A stretch of 64,000 nt of DNA, taken from NCBI GenBank assembly GCA_017311185.1, contig JAESUZ010005170.1, positions 124,001 through 188,000 on the forward strand. The letters are read 5' to 3'. A program made the translations under genes and the position numbers. Of this stretch, positions 44,036-55,083 are shown one piece after another (positions within the stretch are counted from its first letter, which is position 1; each line of letters starts with the position of its first letter). Origin of the DNA: Proteles cristata cristata. Taxonomy: Eukaryota; Chordata; Mammalia; Carnivora; Hyaenidae. Under the pieces are notes generated by a model that ran no database searches, was not told where the DNA came from, and saw only the letters and a program-made list of their open reading frames with translations.

Positions 44036-44490
44036 TGATGCAGGAGCATAAGGCAGGGTGAAGGCAAAGCACAAGCTAGCACACCTACCCCACCCTCCCC
44101 CGGTGGGGTATGTGTGATATTCCATGACACTCCTGACTACCCCAAAACAGGAGAAAGGACAAAAACAAATGGTTAAACCGGTAAGAGTCTCTCTCAGTTT
44201 ACAAGAAAAGGCAATCCATCAATTGCCTGAAGTCCAGGACCTTCCTATTGTCTTAAAGTTAATGCTTTGCTAGAGGAAAAACCACCTTAACTTGACAATA
44301 CCTAGGCCTCCAGTAATCTAGGGAGTCTTTGCAAACGAATATCACTTTGGAAACTTCCTTTGGACTTTACCTCCCCAGCCCCATACTATATAACCAGTCC
44401 TCTTCACAACCCCATTACAGCTCTTCATGCCCATGGGTCTTGTCCCTGCTTTAATAAAATCACCTTTTGCACCAGAAAACCAAAGCGAAA
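44036..44490 (+). mobile_element. LTR segment 3 (3' LTR)
   Basis: Starts TGATGCAGGAGC after the purine tract. Has a CCATACTATATAA TATA-like region, AATAAA at 44453-44458 and ATCACCTTTTGCACCAGA. About 455 bp. Confidence 0.75.
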
Positions 44491-44534
44491 CAAATGAAAA
44501 AGAATTGCATGCTCTACTAAGCCAGTCAGGCATC

Positions 44535-44790
44535 TCAATAGTTTGTTCCTTTAAACTACTGAGTAGTCGTAGTATTCTGTTGCATGTATGTAGCAAACAA
44601 TTGTTTTTCACCAGCTGAAGGACTATGTGGTTGTTTCAAGTTTTTAATTTATAAATAAAACTACTGCATTTACCTACAGGTGTTTGTGTGAACCTAAGTT
44701 TTCGTTCCTCTCAGGTAAAATTAGGAATGGGATTTCTAGGTATCCTTATAATTTTAATGCAGACTAAAGAGTGCAAGGTTAGTATCTTTA
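44535..44790 (-). mobile_element. Old L1 (L1M) fragment, antisense
   Basis: ACTGAGTAGTCGTAGTATTC, CAGGTGTTTGTGTGAACCTA and GGAATGGGATTTCTAGG, the inverted order of L1M ORF2 end. Confidence 0.7.
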
Positions 44791-45702
44791 TCCCTCTTCT
44801 GAACAGAGACCCAAATAATTCATATTTGAAACTCTTCCCATCTTCCATGTTAGCTTGTTTAGCAGTTTAGTGCCAATCTTATTTTTACCTTCCCCAGCAA
44901 AAAATAAGTCATTTTTACTTTTAGTCCATGCTTATTTAAATCTATGACTATCATTTCAACGATTAATTTGGTCACCATTGCTTCTTGCATCCCACTCATT
45001 TCTTCACAAAAAGAACATGCTACTGGTCTGCTTTGAGAGATAATTGGAAACTCAGTGAACAGAATGTTCTACTATGGTAATAGAACCTGATATACCCAAA
45101 ATACATACTCTTGGATGATAGTACCTGATGATCTATTTTATGTAGATCATGTACACACTGTCCAGAACTATCAACTTTTTAGTTTACTTCAGTGATAAGG
45201 AAATGACCCTCTTATGTATTACTGCCTACATAGGAGTAGAGTGAGAGGGCTAACAGAAGCCTTATGGATCTCATTTTCAAGAGCCTTCAGACTTTCATTC
45301 TATTCTTTTTTGTTACAATAGTTGGCCCATGTAGATCTAACTTCCTCTTAAAATAATAAAATACAAAACATATTAAGAATACTTAATATTTCTAAACATA
45401 TAAAGTATTTTAAGAATATTTATGAAAGTCAGACAAAAGGAAAAATGTTTATATAATACCTTTCTACATCATAATGAAAGCCCCTTACCTCAAAGAGTAT
45501 AATTAGAACCAAATCTTTGAAAAATGCCAACTCCAGGACTGAATTCCAACTAGTGTTTTAGGAGATCATGGAGGTCTGATACTAGGAAAATTTGCTTTTG
45601 CGGTGTGTTATCTTTTTAAAATCTAGCAAATTCCATACTGCCCTTTTAGGTATGTTAACCACTGTGAAGAATGTCCAATTATCTTTTAAAAATGTTTTCA
45701 CA
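44791..45702. other. AT-rich, unassigned
   Basis: No SINE, no frame above 60 codons. May be decayed L1 or proviral DNA. Confidence 0.4.
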
Positions 45703-45912
45703 AGGGGCACCTAGGTGGCTCAGTCAGTTAAGCGTCCGGCTTCGGCTCAGGTCATGATCTCGTGGTTCATGGGTTTGAGCCCTGCCATCGGGCTCTGTGC
45801 TGACAGCTAGCTCAGAGCCTGGAGCCTGTTTCAGATTCTGTCTCTCCCTCTCTCTCTGACCCTCCCCTGCTCATGCTATCTCTCTCTCAGAAATAAATAA
45901 AAAACATTAATG
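45703..45912 (+). mobile_element. Felid SINE
   Basis: Head GGGGCACCTAGGTGGCTCAG; body with duplicated GACAGCTAGCTCAG. Ends at the start of LTR segment 4. Confidence 0.93.
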
Positions 45913-46300
45913 AGAAGGGAAACAAAGGCAAGACAAATGTAGCTGAAATTAAATTTCCTTATAGCTTACAGCCCAGCCCAACAATAGACACCTGAAACAT
46001 GCAGGGTGTGACTTTGCTCAAAGAGCTCATGGTTGCCTCACTTCCTTATGTTTTTCTTGTTTTATTAAAGACTAAAGTTAGCTAGCCCTGAGAGGTCCTT
46101 AAAGACTTGCTTTCAAATTTCTTAGAGACTTACACTCTCCCTAACCTGCACTAACTTAAAAGTATATAATTAGTCCTCACAACCCCAGTGCAGCTCTTTT
46201 TGACCATGGGTTCTGTCCCAGTGCTTTAATAAAATCACTTTGACACCAAACCCGTCTCAAGAATGCTTTCTTAGCTGTTTGTTCAAGAACCCCATCGTTA
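45913..46300 (+). mobile_element. LTR segment 4
   Basis: Shares TTCTTAGAGACTTACACTCT, CCAGTGCAGCTCTTTTTGAC, AATAAA (46228-46233) and CTCAAGAATGCTTTCTTAGC with segments 1-3. Abuts the start of the large L1. Confidence 0.72.
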
Positions 46301-47590
46301 AGACAAAAACCTCTCTGGACCACAGACTGGTGAATGAGGAATAGGGAGAGCGTTTCTTTTTAACAGCCTTAGGAGCTGAAGATCGGTTTTCAAAAAGTGT
46401 ACACCTTTCTCTGGACTGAAGCCACCACCTATTTGTATGCCTTGGGGGAGGGGAGCCATCCCAGGTTGCTGTAGCCATCTCAGGACCACACCAGGAGATA
46501 ATAGTCCCCATCCTCGAGTACTGTGCGAATAGGGTAGAGGGTTACTGCCCTCCGCCCAAGGACAAAAGACCCTGCAGGTGACAGCCAAAGGCCCCCTGTC
46601 AGCCGGGTGCCAGTGGCACCACCCCAGAACCAGGACCACGTGGGCCAGGATCCTTCAAGACGTGGGGTTTTGAAGCCAGCCAAGCACCTAGGAGGAGTGG
46701 AGACCGAGGAGCAGGGCAAACGGACCACCCGTGCTGCCCTGTGACGGCTGTGCGAACAGCATGGTCTGGGACACCGGGGCATCACCATCTTCCTCTCCAT
46801 CACCGACACGCTGGGGCTTCTGGGAGCAGCACCATGGACCCCCAGTGGAGGCGGGACCACTTACACCAAAGCCCGCCCCTCTGTGCCCAGTGACTGCTTA
46901 TGGTGGGGGGGGGGGAGGAGACGGACATCGGGGGGACCAGAGGGCCTCTCCTCCAGGCCAGCCCAGCTCCTGGTCCCGGGCACCAACAGACAACTGTCCT
47001 GTGGTTTTGTGGGTTAGTCTGGTTTTTTTTCTTTTCTTTCCTTCTCTTTTTTCTTCCTACCCTCTTCTTTTTTCCCCTTTGGAATCAGGCTGATAGTTTC
47101 TGATTTGATTTTTAAATATAAAGATTATATATACACACATTTTTTTGTCTGGTTAGTCATTTTTACTGTTTTCACGTCTTTTCTGTATCTCCTACTTTAT
47201 TTCCTTTCTCTCTCTCTCTGGATTAAGTCTTATAGTTTCTTTGATTCTGGGTTTTGTTTTTTTTGCCCCTTTCAACTTTTTTTGTATGGCATTAGGTTCC
47301 CTGCCCTATCCCCTTTCCCAGGGTTACCGTAATGAACAAATCAAAGGACACCTGGTGGAAGGTCCAAACATTCCATCACTACAAGCAAGGAGGATTTTTT
47401 GCAGAGTACTGACCGACCATTGGGACAGAGCAGCAAAATACATTACAGAGTGCACACAACACACTCCATAACACTTCCTGAAGTGCCAGGCCCTGCACAG
47501 TGTGTGACCCCTTTCTAATACAGTAGTTCTTGCATGTGCAGGACACATAACAAGCTATTAAAACATGTAAAAGACAGAAACTGAGCCAAA
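46301..47590 (+). promoter_or_regulatory. L1 5' UTR (former internal promoter)
   Basis: CpG- and GC-rich block (46440-47010) followed by T-rich and then A-rich leader before the ORF1 ATG. Typical layout of a carnivore L1 5' UTR. Antisense frames of 113-126 codons here reflect GC content. Confidence 0.7.
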
Positions 47591-48866
47591 ATGACAAAAC
47601 AGAAGAATTCTCCTCAAAAGAAATTCCAGGAACAAATGACAGCCAGAGAACTGCTCAAAACATATATAAACAATGTATCTGAACAAAACAATGTATCTGG
47701 AAGAATTTAGAATAAGAGTCATGAGACTAATAGCTAGGCTTGAAAAAAGAAGACAGCAGAGAACCTTTTGCTGCAGAGATCACAGACCTAATAGTCACAA
47801 TGAATTAAGAAATGCTATACATGAGATGTAAAATAAACTAGATACAATGACAGCCAGGATGGAAGAAACAGAGGAGAGAATAGGTGAAATAGAAGATAAA
47901 ATTATGGAAAATGATGAAGCTGGAAATTACTAGGCCACAAATGGAGAATTTGGGACCTAAGTGATTCAATGAACTCAAATAATATCTGTATCCTAGGAGT
48001 TCCAGAAGAAGAGTGAGAAAAAGGAGTAGAAGGTTTAGTGAATAAATTATAGCTGAGAACTTCCCTAATCTGGGGCAGGAAACAGGCATTCAAGTCCAAG
48101 AGGCAGAGAAAACTCCCTTCAAAGTCAACAAAAACAAGTGAATACCATGGCATATCATAATGAAACTGGCAATACAAAGATAAAGAGAGAATTCTGAAAG
48201 CAGCGAGGGACAAATGGGCCTTGACCTACAAGGGCAGACACCTAAGGGTAGTAGCAGACCTGTCCACTGAAACTTGGTAGGCCAGAAGAGAGTGTGGTAG
48301 GGTCCCCTCCCTAAGGAAAGAAAAAAGAAAAAACCCTCAAGGCAACCTGGTTATATGTGTACATGACAACATCCCTCACAACCTTGTTACATGAAACCAC
48401 TTAAACAGACATGTTTGTATGTTACTATATATGGGAGACAAAGAAATAGAAAATATATAAAAACCTACGCCAGGTGGTGTTTGGGGCTCAGTTCTTCGGG
48501 TACGAACCCAACTGAGCAGTGATGGCAGGAATAACGTTGCTTTGTGGAAAGAAAAGCCTCAGTGTCACAACTCCCTGTGCAAGAATCCTGCTATAGGAGT
48601 GGCAGGAAATATTCAATGTGTTGAATAGGAAAAATATGCAGCCAAGAATCCTTTATCCAGCAAGGCTCTCATTCAGAATAGAAGGAGACACAAAGGCTTT
48701 CCCAGACAAAAACTAAAGGAGCTCATGACTACTAAACCAGCCCTACAGGAGATGGTAAGAGGGACTCTGAGTGGAAAGCAACAAAGACTACAAAGGACCA
48801 GAGACATCACCACATGCATGAAACCTACAGATAACACAATGACACCAAATCCATCTTCTTTCTTGA
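47591..48866 (+). pseudogene. L1 ORF1 remnant
   Basis: Begins MTKQKNSPQKKFQEQMTARE, the ORF1 RNA-binding protein start. A short AACAATGTATCTG duplication (about 47665-47700) and a TAG soon after end the frame. Further broken by the solo LTR at 48295-48596. Confidence 0.85.
48295..48596 (+). mobile_element. Solo retroviral LTR inside L1
   Basis: About 302 bp, starting TGGTAGGGTCCCCTCC. It has a TATATAAAAACC TATA region (about 48453-48464), TTTGGGGCTCAGTTCTTCGG at the likely cap region, a degenerate polyadenylation signal AATAACGTTGCTTTG and an end AAGAATCCTGCTATAG. Flanked by GAGTG (48290-48294 and 48597-48601) with L1 ORF1 continuing on both sides. A different family from the 38-46 kb LTRs. 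Confidence 0.85.
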
Positions 48867-48867
48867 A

Positions 48868-49068
48868 AACATTTTTTGTTAACGTTTATTCATTTTTGAG
48901 AGAGCACGAGTGGGGGAGGGGGAGAGAGAGGAGACAGAGCCCAAAGCAGGTTCCAGGCTCTGATATGTCAGTACAGGGCCCAACATGGGGCTCAAACTCA
49001 GGAACAGCGAGATCATGACCTGAGCCAAAGTCGGACACTTAACCAACTGGGCCACCCAGGTGCCCCTC
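48868..49068 (-). mobile_element. Felid SINE, antisense, in L1
   Basis: Head end GGGCCACCCAGGTGCCCC; CCATCTT/ATCCATCTT repeated at the two junctions. Confidence 0.93.
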
Positions 49069-50140
49069 TAGATCCATCTTTTAACAATCGCTCTGAATGT
49101 AAATGGACTAAATCACCCAATCAAAAGACATAGGGTATCATAATGGATAAAAAAACAAGTTCCATCTAGATGCTACTTATGAGGGAGGCAATCATTTTAG
49201 ATGTGAGGACACCTGCAGATTGAAAGTGAGATGATAGAGAACCATCTATCATGCTAATGGACTTCAAAGAAAGCCGGAGTGGCCATTCTTGTATCATACA
49301 AACTAGATTTTAAAACAAAGACTGTAACAAGAGATGAAGAAGGGTACTGTATAATAATTATTCATTCATCCAGAAGAGCTAACATTTGTAAATGTTTATG
49401 CTCCCACTGTGGAAGAACCCAAATATATAAATTAATTACAAATACAAATAAATGTATAGATACTAATACTGTGATTGTAAGGGACTTTAATACTCCACTT
49501 ATAGGAATGAAAAGATCATCTAGGAAGAAAATCAATAAGGAAACAATGGCTCTGAATGACACACTGGACCAGATGGACTTAACAGATACACTGTCATCCA
49601 AAAGCAGCAGAATACACATTCTTCTCAAGTACACATGAACACTTTCCAGAATAGATCACATACTGGGTCACAAAACAGTCCTCAATAAATATAAAAGAAC
49701 TGGGATCATACCATACACATTTTCAGATCACAATGCTATGAAACTTCAAGCCAACCACAGGAAAAAATATGGAAAGCCCTCAAATACATGGAGGTTAAAG
49801 AACACCCTACTAAAGAACGAAGGGTCAACCAGGAAATCAACGAAGAAATTTAACAATATATGGAAACAAATGAAAATGAAAACATGACAATCCAAACCCT
49901 TTGGAATGGAGCAAAGGGAGTCCCAAGAGGAAAATACATTGGAATTCAGGCCTATCTCAAGAAGCAAGAAAGGTCCCAAATCCATAACCTAACCTCACAC
50001 CTAAAGGAACTAGAAAGGCAACAGCAAAGAAAGCCCAAGCCAGCAGAAAAAGAGAAATAATAAAGTTTAGAGCAGAAATAAAGAGTATACAATAAGAAAA
50101 AAAAAAACAAACCAGAAGAGACCAATGAATCGAAGAGCTG

Positions 50141-50357
50141 TTTTTTTTTAAATGTTGTATTTATTTCTGAGAGACAGAGAGACAGCATGAGCAGGGGGGG
50201 GTCACAGAGGGAGGGAGACACAGAATCTGAAACAGGCTCCAGGATCTGAGCTGGCTGTCAGCACAGGGCCTGATGCGGGGTTCGAACCTACGAACCACGA
50301 GATCATGACCTGAGCTGAAGTTGGATGCTAAACCGACTGAGCCACCCCGGCGCCCCT
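50141..50357 (-). mobile_element. Felid SINE, antisense, in L1 ORF2
   Basis: AAGAGCTGTTTTTT / AAAAGCTGCTTTTT around it; head end GAGCCACCCCGGCGCCCC. Confidence 0.94.
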
Positions 50358-50645
50358 AAAAGCTGCTTTTTGAAATAAACAAAACTGATGAACCCCTAGC
50401 CAGACTTCTCAAAAAGAAAAGACCTCAAAAGATAAGATCACAAATGAAAGAGGAGAGATCATAACCAACACCACAGAAATACAATTATTAGAGAACACTG
50501 TGAAAAACTATATGCCAACAAACTGAACAATCTGAAAGTGACAAATTCCTAGACACACACTACCAAACTTCAAACAGGAAGAAATAGAAAATTTGGACAG
50601 ACCCATTACCAATGAATTGAATCAGTTATCAAAAATCTCCCAACA

Positions 50646-50738
50646 GGGGAGGAGGGATGGGCATGGAGGAGGACACTTGTGGGGATGAGCACTGGGTGTT
50701 ATGTGGAAACTAATTTGACAATAAACTATTAAAAAAAA
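50646..50738 (+). mobile_element. Ultra-short L1 3' tip inside L1 ORF2
   Basis: About 93 bases containing GGGGATGAGCACTGGGTGTT and ACAATAAACTATT plus poly-A. 15-bp duplication AAAAATCTCCCAACA at 50631-50645 and 50739-50753. Confidence 0.94.
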
Positions 50739-52723
50739 AAAAATCTCCCAACAAATAAGAGTCATGGGCCAGATGGCTTCCCAAGGGAATTCTACCATTT
50801 AAAGCAGAGTTAATACCTATTCTGAAGCTGTTCCTAAAAATAGAAGGAAAGCTCCCAGACTCATTCTGTGAAGCCAGCATTACCTTGATTCCCAAACCAG
50901 ACGGAGACACCACAAAAAAGGAGAATTAAAGGTCAATATCCCCGATGAACACAGATGCAAAAATTCTCAACAAGATACTAGCAGCAAATTGAATTCAACA
51001 GTATATTAAAAGAATTATTCACCATGATCAAGTGGGATTCATTCCTGGGCTGCAGGGCTGGTTCAATATTCTCAAATCAATCAATGCGATACATCACATT
51101 AATAAAAGAAAGGATAAGAATCACATGATCCTGTCAATAGATATAGAAAAAGCATCTGATGAAATACAGCATCCTTTCTTAATAAAAGCTCTCAAGAAAA
51201 CTGGGATAGAAGGAACATACCTTAACATCATAAAAGCCATATATGAAAGGTCCACAGCTAATATCCTCTTCAATGGGAAAAACTGAGAGCTTTCCTCCTG
51301 AGATCAGAAACATGACAGGGATGTCTATTCTCAACACTGTTGTTAAACAGTGTTGGAAGTAGTTAGCAATCAGATAACAAAATGAAATAAAAGGCATCCA
51401 AATTGTCGAAGAAGTAGTCAAACTTTCACTCTTCACAGATGACATGATACTCTACATGGAAAACCCAAAGACTCCAAAAAACTGCTAGAACTCATACATG
51501 AATTCAGCAAAGTCGCAGGATGTAAAATCAAAGTACAGAAATCAGTTGCATTTCTATATCCAATAATGAAGCAATACAAAGAGATATCAACGAATTTATC
51601 CCATTTACAACTGCACCAAGAACCATAAAATACCTAAGAATAAACCTAAACAAAGAGGTAAAACATCTGTCTGGTGAAAACTACAGAAAGCTTAAGAACG
51701 TGAAGAGGACCCAAAGAAATGGAGAAACATCCCATCCTCATAGAATGGAAGAATGTTAAAATGTCAATACTACACAAAACAATATACACATTCAATGCAA
51801 TCCTAATCAAAATAACACCAGCATTTTTCAGAGAGCTAGAACAAACAATCCTAAAATTTGTATGGAACCACAGAAGACTGTGAATAGTCAGTGTAATGTT
51901 GAAAAAGAAAACCAAAGTGGGAGGCCATCACTATCACAGACTTTAGCCTCTACTACAAAGCTGTAATCATCAAGACAGTATGGTATTGGCACAAAAAACA
52001 GATACATAGACCAATGGAATAGAATAGAGATTTCAGAAATGGACCCACAAATGTATGGCCAACTAATCTTCGACAAACCAGGGAAGAGCACCCAATGGAA
52101 AAAAGTCTTTTTAGCAAGTGCTGCTGGGAGAACTGGAAAGCAACATGCAAAAACTGGACCACTTTCTTACACCACACAAAAATAAGTTCAAAATGGATTA
52201 AAGGCCTCAATGTGAGACAGGAAACCATCAAACCCTACAGAACACAGGCAGCAACCTCTTTGACCTTGGCTGCAGTAGCTTCTTACTTGACATGTCACCA
52301 AAGGCAAGGGAAATAAAAGCAAAAATGAACTACTGGGACCTCATCAGGATAAAAAGCTTTTGCACAGTGAAGGAAACAATCAACAAAACTAAAAGGCAAT
52401 TGATGGAATGAGAGAAGATATTTGCAAATGTCATATCGGATAAAGGGTTAGTATACAAAATCTATAAAGAACTTAAGCAAACCCAACACCTGAAAAACAA
52501 ATAATCCAATGAAGAAATGGGCAGAACACACGAATAGACACTTTTCCAAAGAAGATATCCAGATGGTTAACAGACACATGAAAAAATGCTCAATGTCACT
52601 CATCATCAGGGAAATACAAATCAAAACTACACTGAGATACCACCTCACACTGGTCGAGCAGCTAAAATATACAACTCAGGAAAGAACAGATGCTGACATG
52701 GATGTGGAGAAATGGGAACTCAT

Positions 52724-52782
52724 TTCTGGTGGGATGCAAACTGATGCAGCCATTCTGGTGGGAATGCAAACTGATGCAGCCA
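52724..52782 (+). repeat. 29/30-bp tandem duplication in L1 ORF2
   Basis: Units 52724-52752 and 52753-52782, each TTCTGGTGGG then ATGCAAACTGATGCAGCCA; one base differs in length. Confidence 0.96.
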
Positions 52783-53449
52783 TTCTGGAAAACAATGTGA
52801 AGGCTCCTCAAAAAATTAAAAATAGAATCACCCTATGACCAGCAATTGCACTACTAGGAATTTACCCAAAGGATACAGGAGTAATGATTCCAATGGACAC
52901 GTGCACCCCAATGTTTATAGCAGCACTATCAACAATAGCCAAATTATGGAAGGGGCCAAATGTCTATCAACTGATGAATGGATAAAGATGATGTAATATA
53001 TACACAATGGAAAACTACTCAGCGATGAAAAAGAGTAAAATCTTGCCATTTGCAACAATGTGGATAGAACTGGAGGATTATGCTAAGGGAAATCAGTCTG
53101 GCAGAGAAAGACAAATATCATATGATTTCACTCACATGTGAAATTTGAGAAACTTAACAGATGAACATAGAGGAAGAGAAGAAAAATAAGACACAAAGAG
53201 GGAGGCAAACCATAAAAGACTCTTAAATACAGAGAACAAACTGAGGGTTGATGGGAGTGGGGAAAATGGGTGATGGGTACCAAAGAGGGGCACTTGTTGG
53301 GATAAGCACTGGGTATTGTACATAAAGGATGAATCATGGGAATCTACTCCTGAAGTCAAGACTACACTGTACATTAGCTACCTTGACAATAAATAAAAAA
53401 TAAATAATGAAATAGATGTACTTAATAAAAAAAACTGTCTGAAAATGTT

Positions 53450-53676
53450 TTATTTTTATTTTATTTTTTTAATGTTTTATTTATTTCCAGGAGAGAGAGA
53501 GAGATAGCGTGAGCAGGGGAGGGTCAGAGAGAGAGGGAGTTACAGACTGAAACAGTCTCCAGGCTCTGAGCTGGCAGTCAGCACAGAGCCCGACGCGGGG
53601 CTCGAACCCACGAACCGCGAGATCATGACCCAAGCGAAAGTCGGACGCTTAACCGACTAAGCCACCCAGGCGCCCC
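53450..53676 (-). mobile_element. Felid SINE, antisense, young
   Basis: Close to the young subfamily consensus: GCGAAAGTCGGACGCTTAAC, GACTAAGCCACCCAGGCGCC. Followed at 53677-53713 by a scrap of antisense L1. Confidence 0.94.
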
Positions 53677-53713
53677 TAAACCACATCTTCTTGATCCATT
53701 CGTCAGTTGATGT

Positions 53714-54215
53714 AACTTGACATACAGTAATTAACAGAAAGAAAATACTTTTAGGCATAGCAGGGGCTTTTAATTAACTCAAAACAGTTAAATACGGGAA
53801 CAACTCACTGTACGATAATTATTTTCAACTTAATGCCTAACTGGCTACTTAAGACTGATATAAGAAACATGAAAAAGATTTTACCTCTATGTTAATGGGC
53901 ATACAATGTATAAAGATATAATTTGTGACACTAACTACACAAAGGAGGAGGGCAGAGTTGTATAGAAACAGTTTTTGTATACTACTGCAGCTAAGTTTGT
54001 ATTAATTCATACTAGATTGTTGTAAATTTAAGATGTCAACTGCAATCCCCTAACCACCAAGAAAAAAACTAGAACAGAGAAAAGGAATGAGAAGGGAATC
54101 AATCCAGTATACTACAAAATAAAAAAATTGAACACAAAAAACAGTAATAAAGGTGTTGACAAAAGATATAAGGTATATAGCAAACAAATAGCAAAATGGC
54201 AGTTTTATCAGTCAT
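53714..54215. other. AT-rich, unassigned
   Basis: A-rich, possibly decayed L1 (TAAGATGTCAACTGCAATCC, ACCACCAAGAAAAAAACTAG). No exon. Confidence 0.4.
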
Positions 54216-54420
54216 TAAAAAAACTTTTTTTAATGTTTTATTTATTTTTGAGAGAAAGAAACAGAGTGTGAACATGGGGGGGCAGAGAGAGACAGAGAGA
54301 TCCAAATCAGCTGATCTAGGCTGTCAGCACAGAGCTTGATGCAGGGATTGAACTCACAAATCCTGAGGTCATGACCTGAGCTGAGTCAGATGTTTAATGA
54401 CTGAGCCACCCAGGTGCCCT
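54216..54420 (-). mobile_element. Felid SINE, antisense
   Basis: Head end GAGCCACCCAGGTGCCC; CAGTCATT recurs at both sides. Confidence 0.93.
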
Positions 54421-54429
54421 ATTACAGTC

Positions 54430-54571
54430 ATTATTTTAATGTTTTACTTATTTTTACAACAGAGAGACAGAGCATGAACTGGGGTGGCACAGAATGAGAG
54501 AGAGGGAGATATAGATTCCAAAACAGGCTCCAGGCTCTGAGCTGTCAGCACAAAGCCCAACACGGGGCTCA
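54430..54571 (-). mobile_element. Felid SINE, antisense, head lost
   Basis: Tail and body present up to ACACGGGGCTCAATC; the tRNA-like head is missing. Confidence 0.9.
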
Positions 54572-54877
54572 ATCAAAGTTATTATTTTAAATGTAAATGG
54601 CTTAAACTCTCCAATTTAAAAAGGCAGAGACTGGGAGAATGGATCAAAAAACATTAACTACAGACTGTCTACAAGAGACCCACTTTAGATCCCAAAACAC
54701 AAAAAGGTTGTGAGAGAAAGAATGGAAAATGATATTGCATGCAAAGAGTAACCAAGAAAGAACTAGAGCAGCTCTATTACTATCATACAAAACGAACTTT
54801 TAAGTAAAAAACTGTGTAAGAGAGAAAGAACAATAATATATATTAAGGGTCAATATATCAAAAAGATAGAACAATCA

Positions 54878-55083
54878 GGGGTGTCTGTCTGGGTGGCTCA
54901 GTGGGTTAAGCACCAATTTCAGCTCAGGTCATGATCTCACAGTTGAGTTCAAGCCCCACATCAGGCTCTGTGCTGACAGCTCATAGCCTGGAGCCTGCTT
55001 CAGATTCTGTGTCTTCCTCCCTCTCTGCCCCTCCTCACTGGTACTCTATCTCTCAAAAATAAATAAATGTTAAAAAATTTTTT
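54878..55083 (+). mobile_element. Felid SINE in L1
   Basis: Head GGGGTGTCTGTCTGGGTGGC with a 4-base duplication; tail AAAAATAAATAAATG. Confidence 0.92.

Larger units (their letters stand above)
37963..44490 (+). mobile_element. Decayed endogenous retrovirus (gamma/class I-like)
   Basis: Outline of a provirus: partial 5' LTR end (37963-38088), primer-site-like sequence (38089-38108), leader (38109-38780), a decayed interior with many SINEs, env-like remnants (42180-42600 and 43560-43800), a purine tract (44026-44033) and a 3' LTR (44036-44490). No gag, pol or env frame is intact; the longest open pieces are about 100 codons. Another LTR of the same family lies within (42600-43265), so this may be two overlapping or recombined insertions. 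Confidence 0.6.
49070..53150 (+). pseudogene. L1 ORF2 remnant (endonuclease and reverse transcriptase)
   Basis: The endonuclease part shows in frame 49279-49638. The reverse-transcriptase part is in frame 51032-51286 ([34 protein letters not shown]), and the C-terminal part lies at 52509-52838. It is scattered over several frames with stops between them and two SINE/L1 insertions; in the catalytic DxxKAFD-like motif the block reads DIEKASD. Confidence 0.9.
46301..53407 (+). mobile_element. Near-full-length L1, inactive
   Basis: GC-rich 5' UTR (about 46301-47590), decayed ORF1 (from ATG 47591), decayed ORF2 (about 49070-53150) and 3' UTR ending CTTGACAATAAATAAAAAAT near 53400. Subtracting inserts (solo LTR, two SINEs, an L1 tip) leaves about 6.3 kb, normal L1 length. 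ORF1 and ORF2 are broken by many stops and frameshifts, so it cannot move itself. Confidence 0.92.

Noticed and set aside
46731..47093. 120-codon frame in the L1 5' UTR as a protein
   Set aside because: Low-complexity Pro/Gly/Ser and Phe runs in GC-rich and T-rich UTR; frames on the other strand are just as long.
51032..51286. Active reverse transcriptase
   Set aside because: Recognisable L1 RT text, but the frame closes after 84 codons and neighbouring parts are in other frames.
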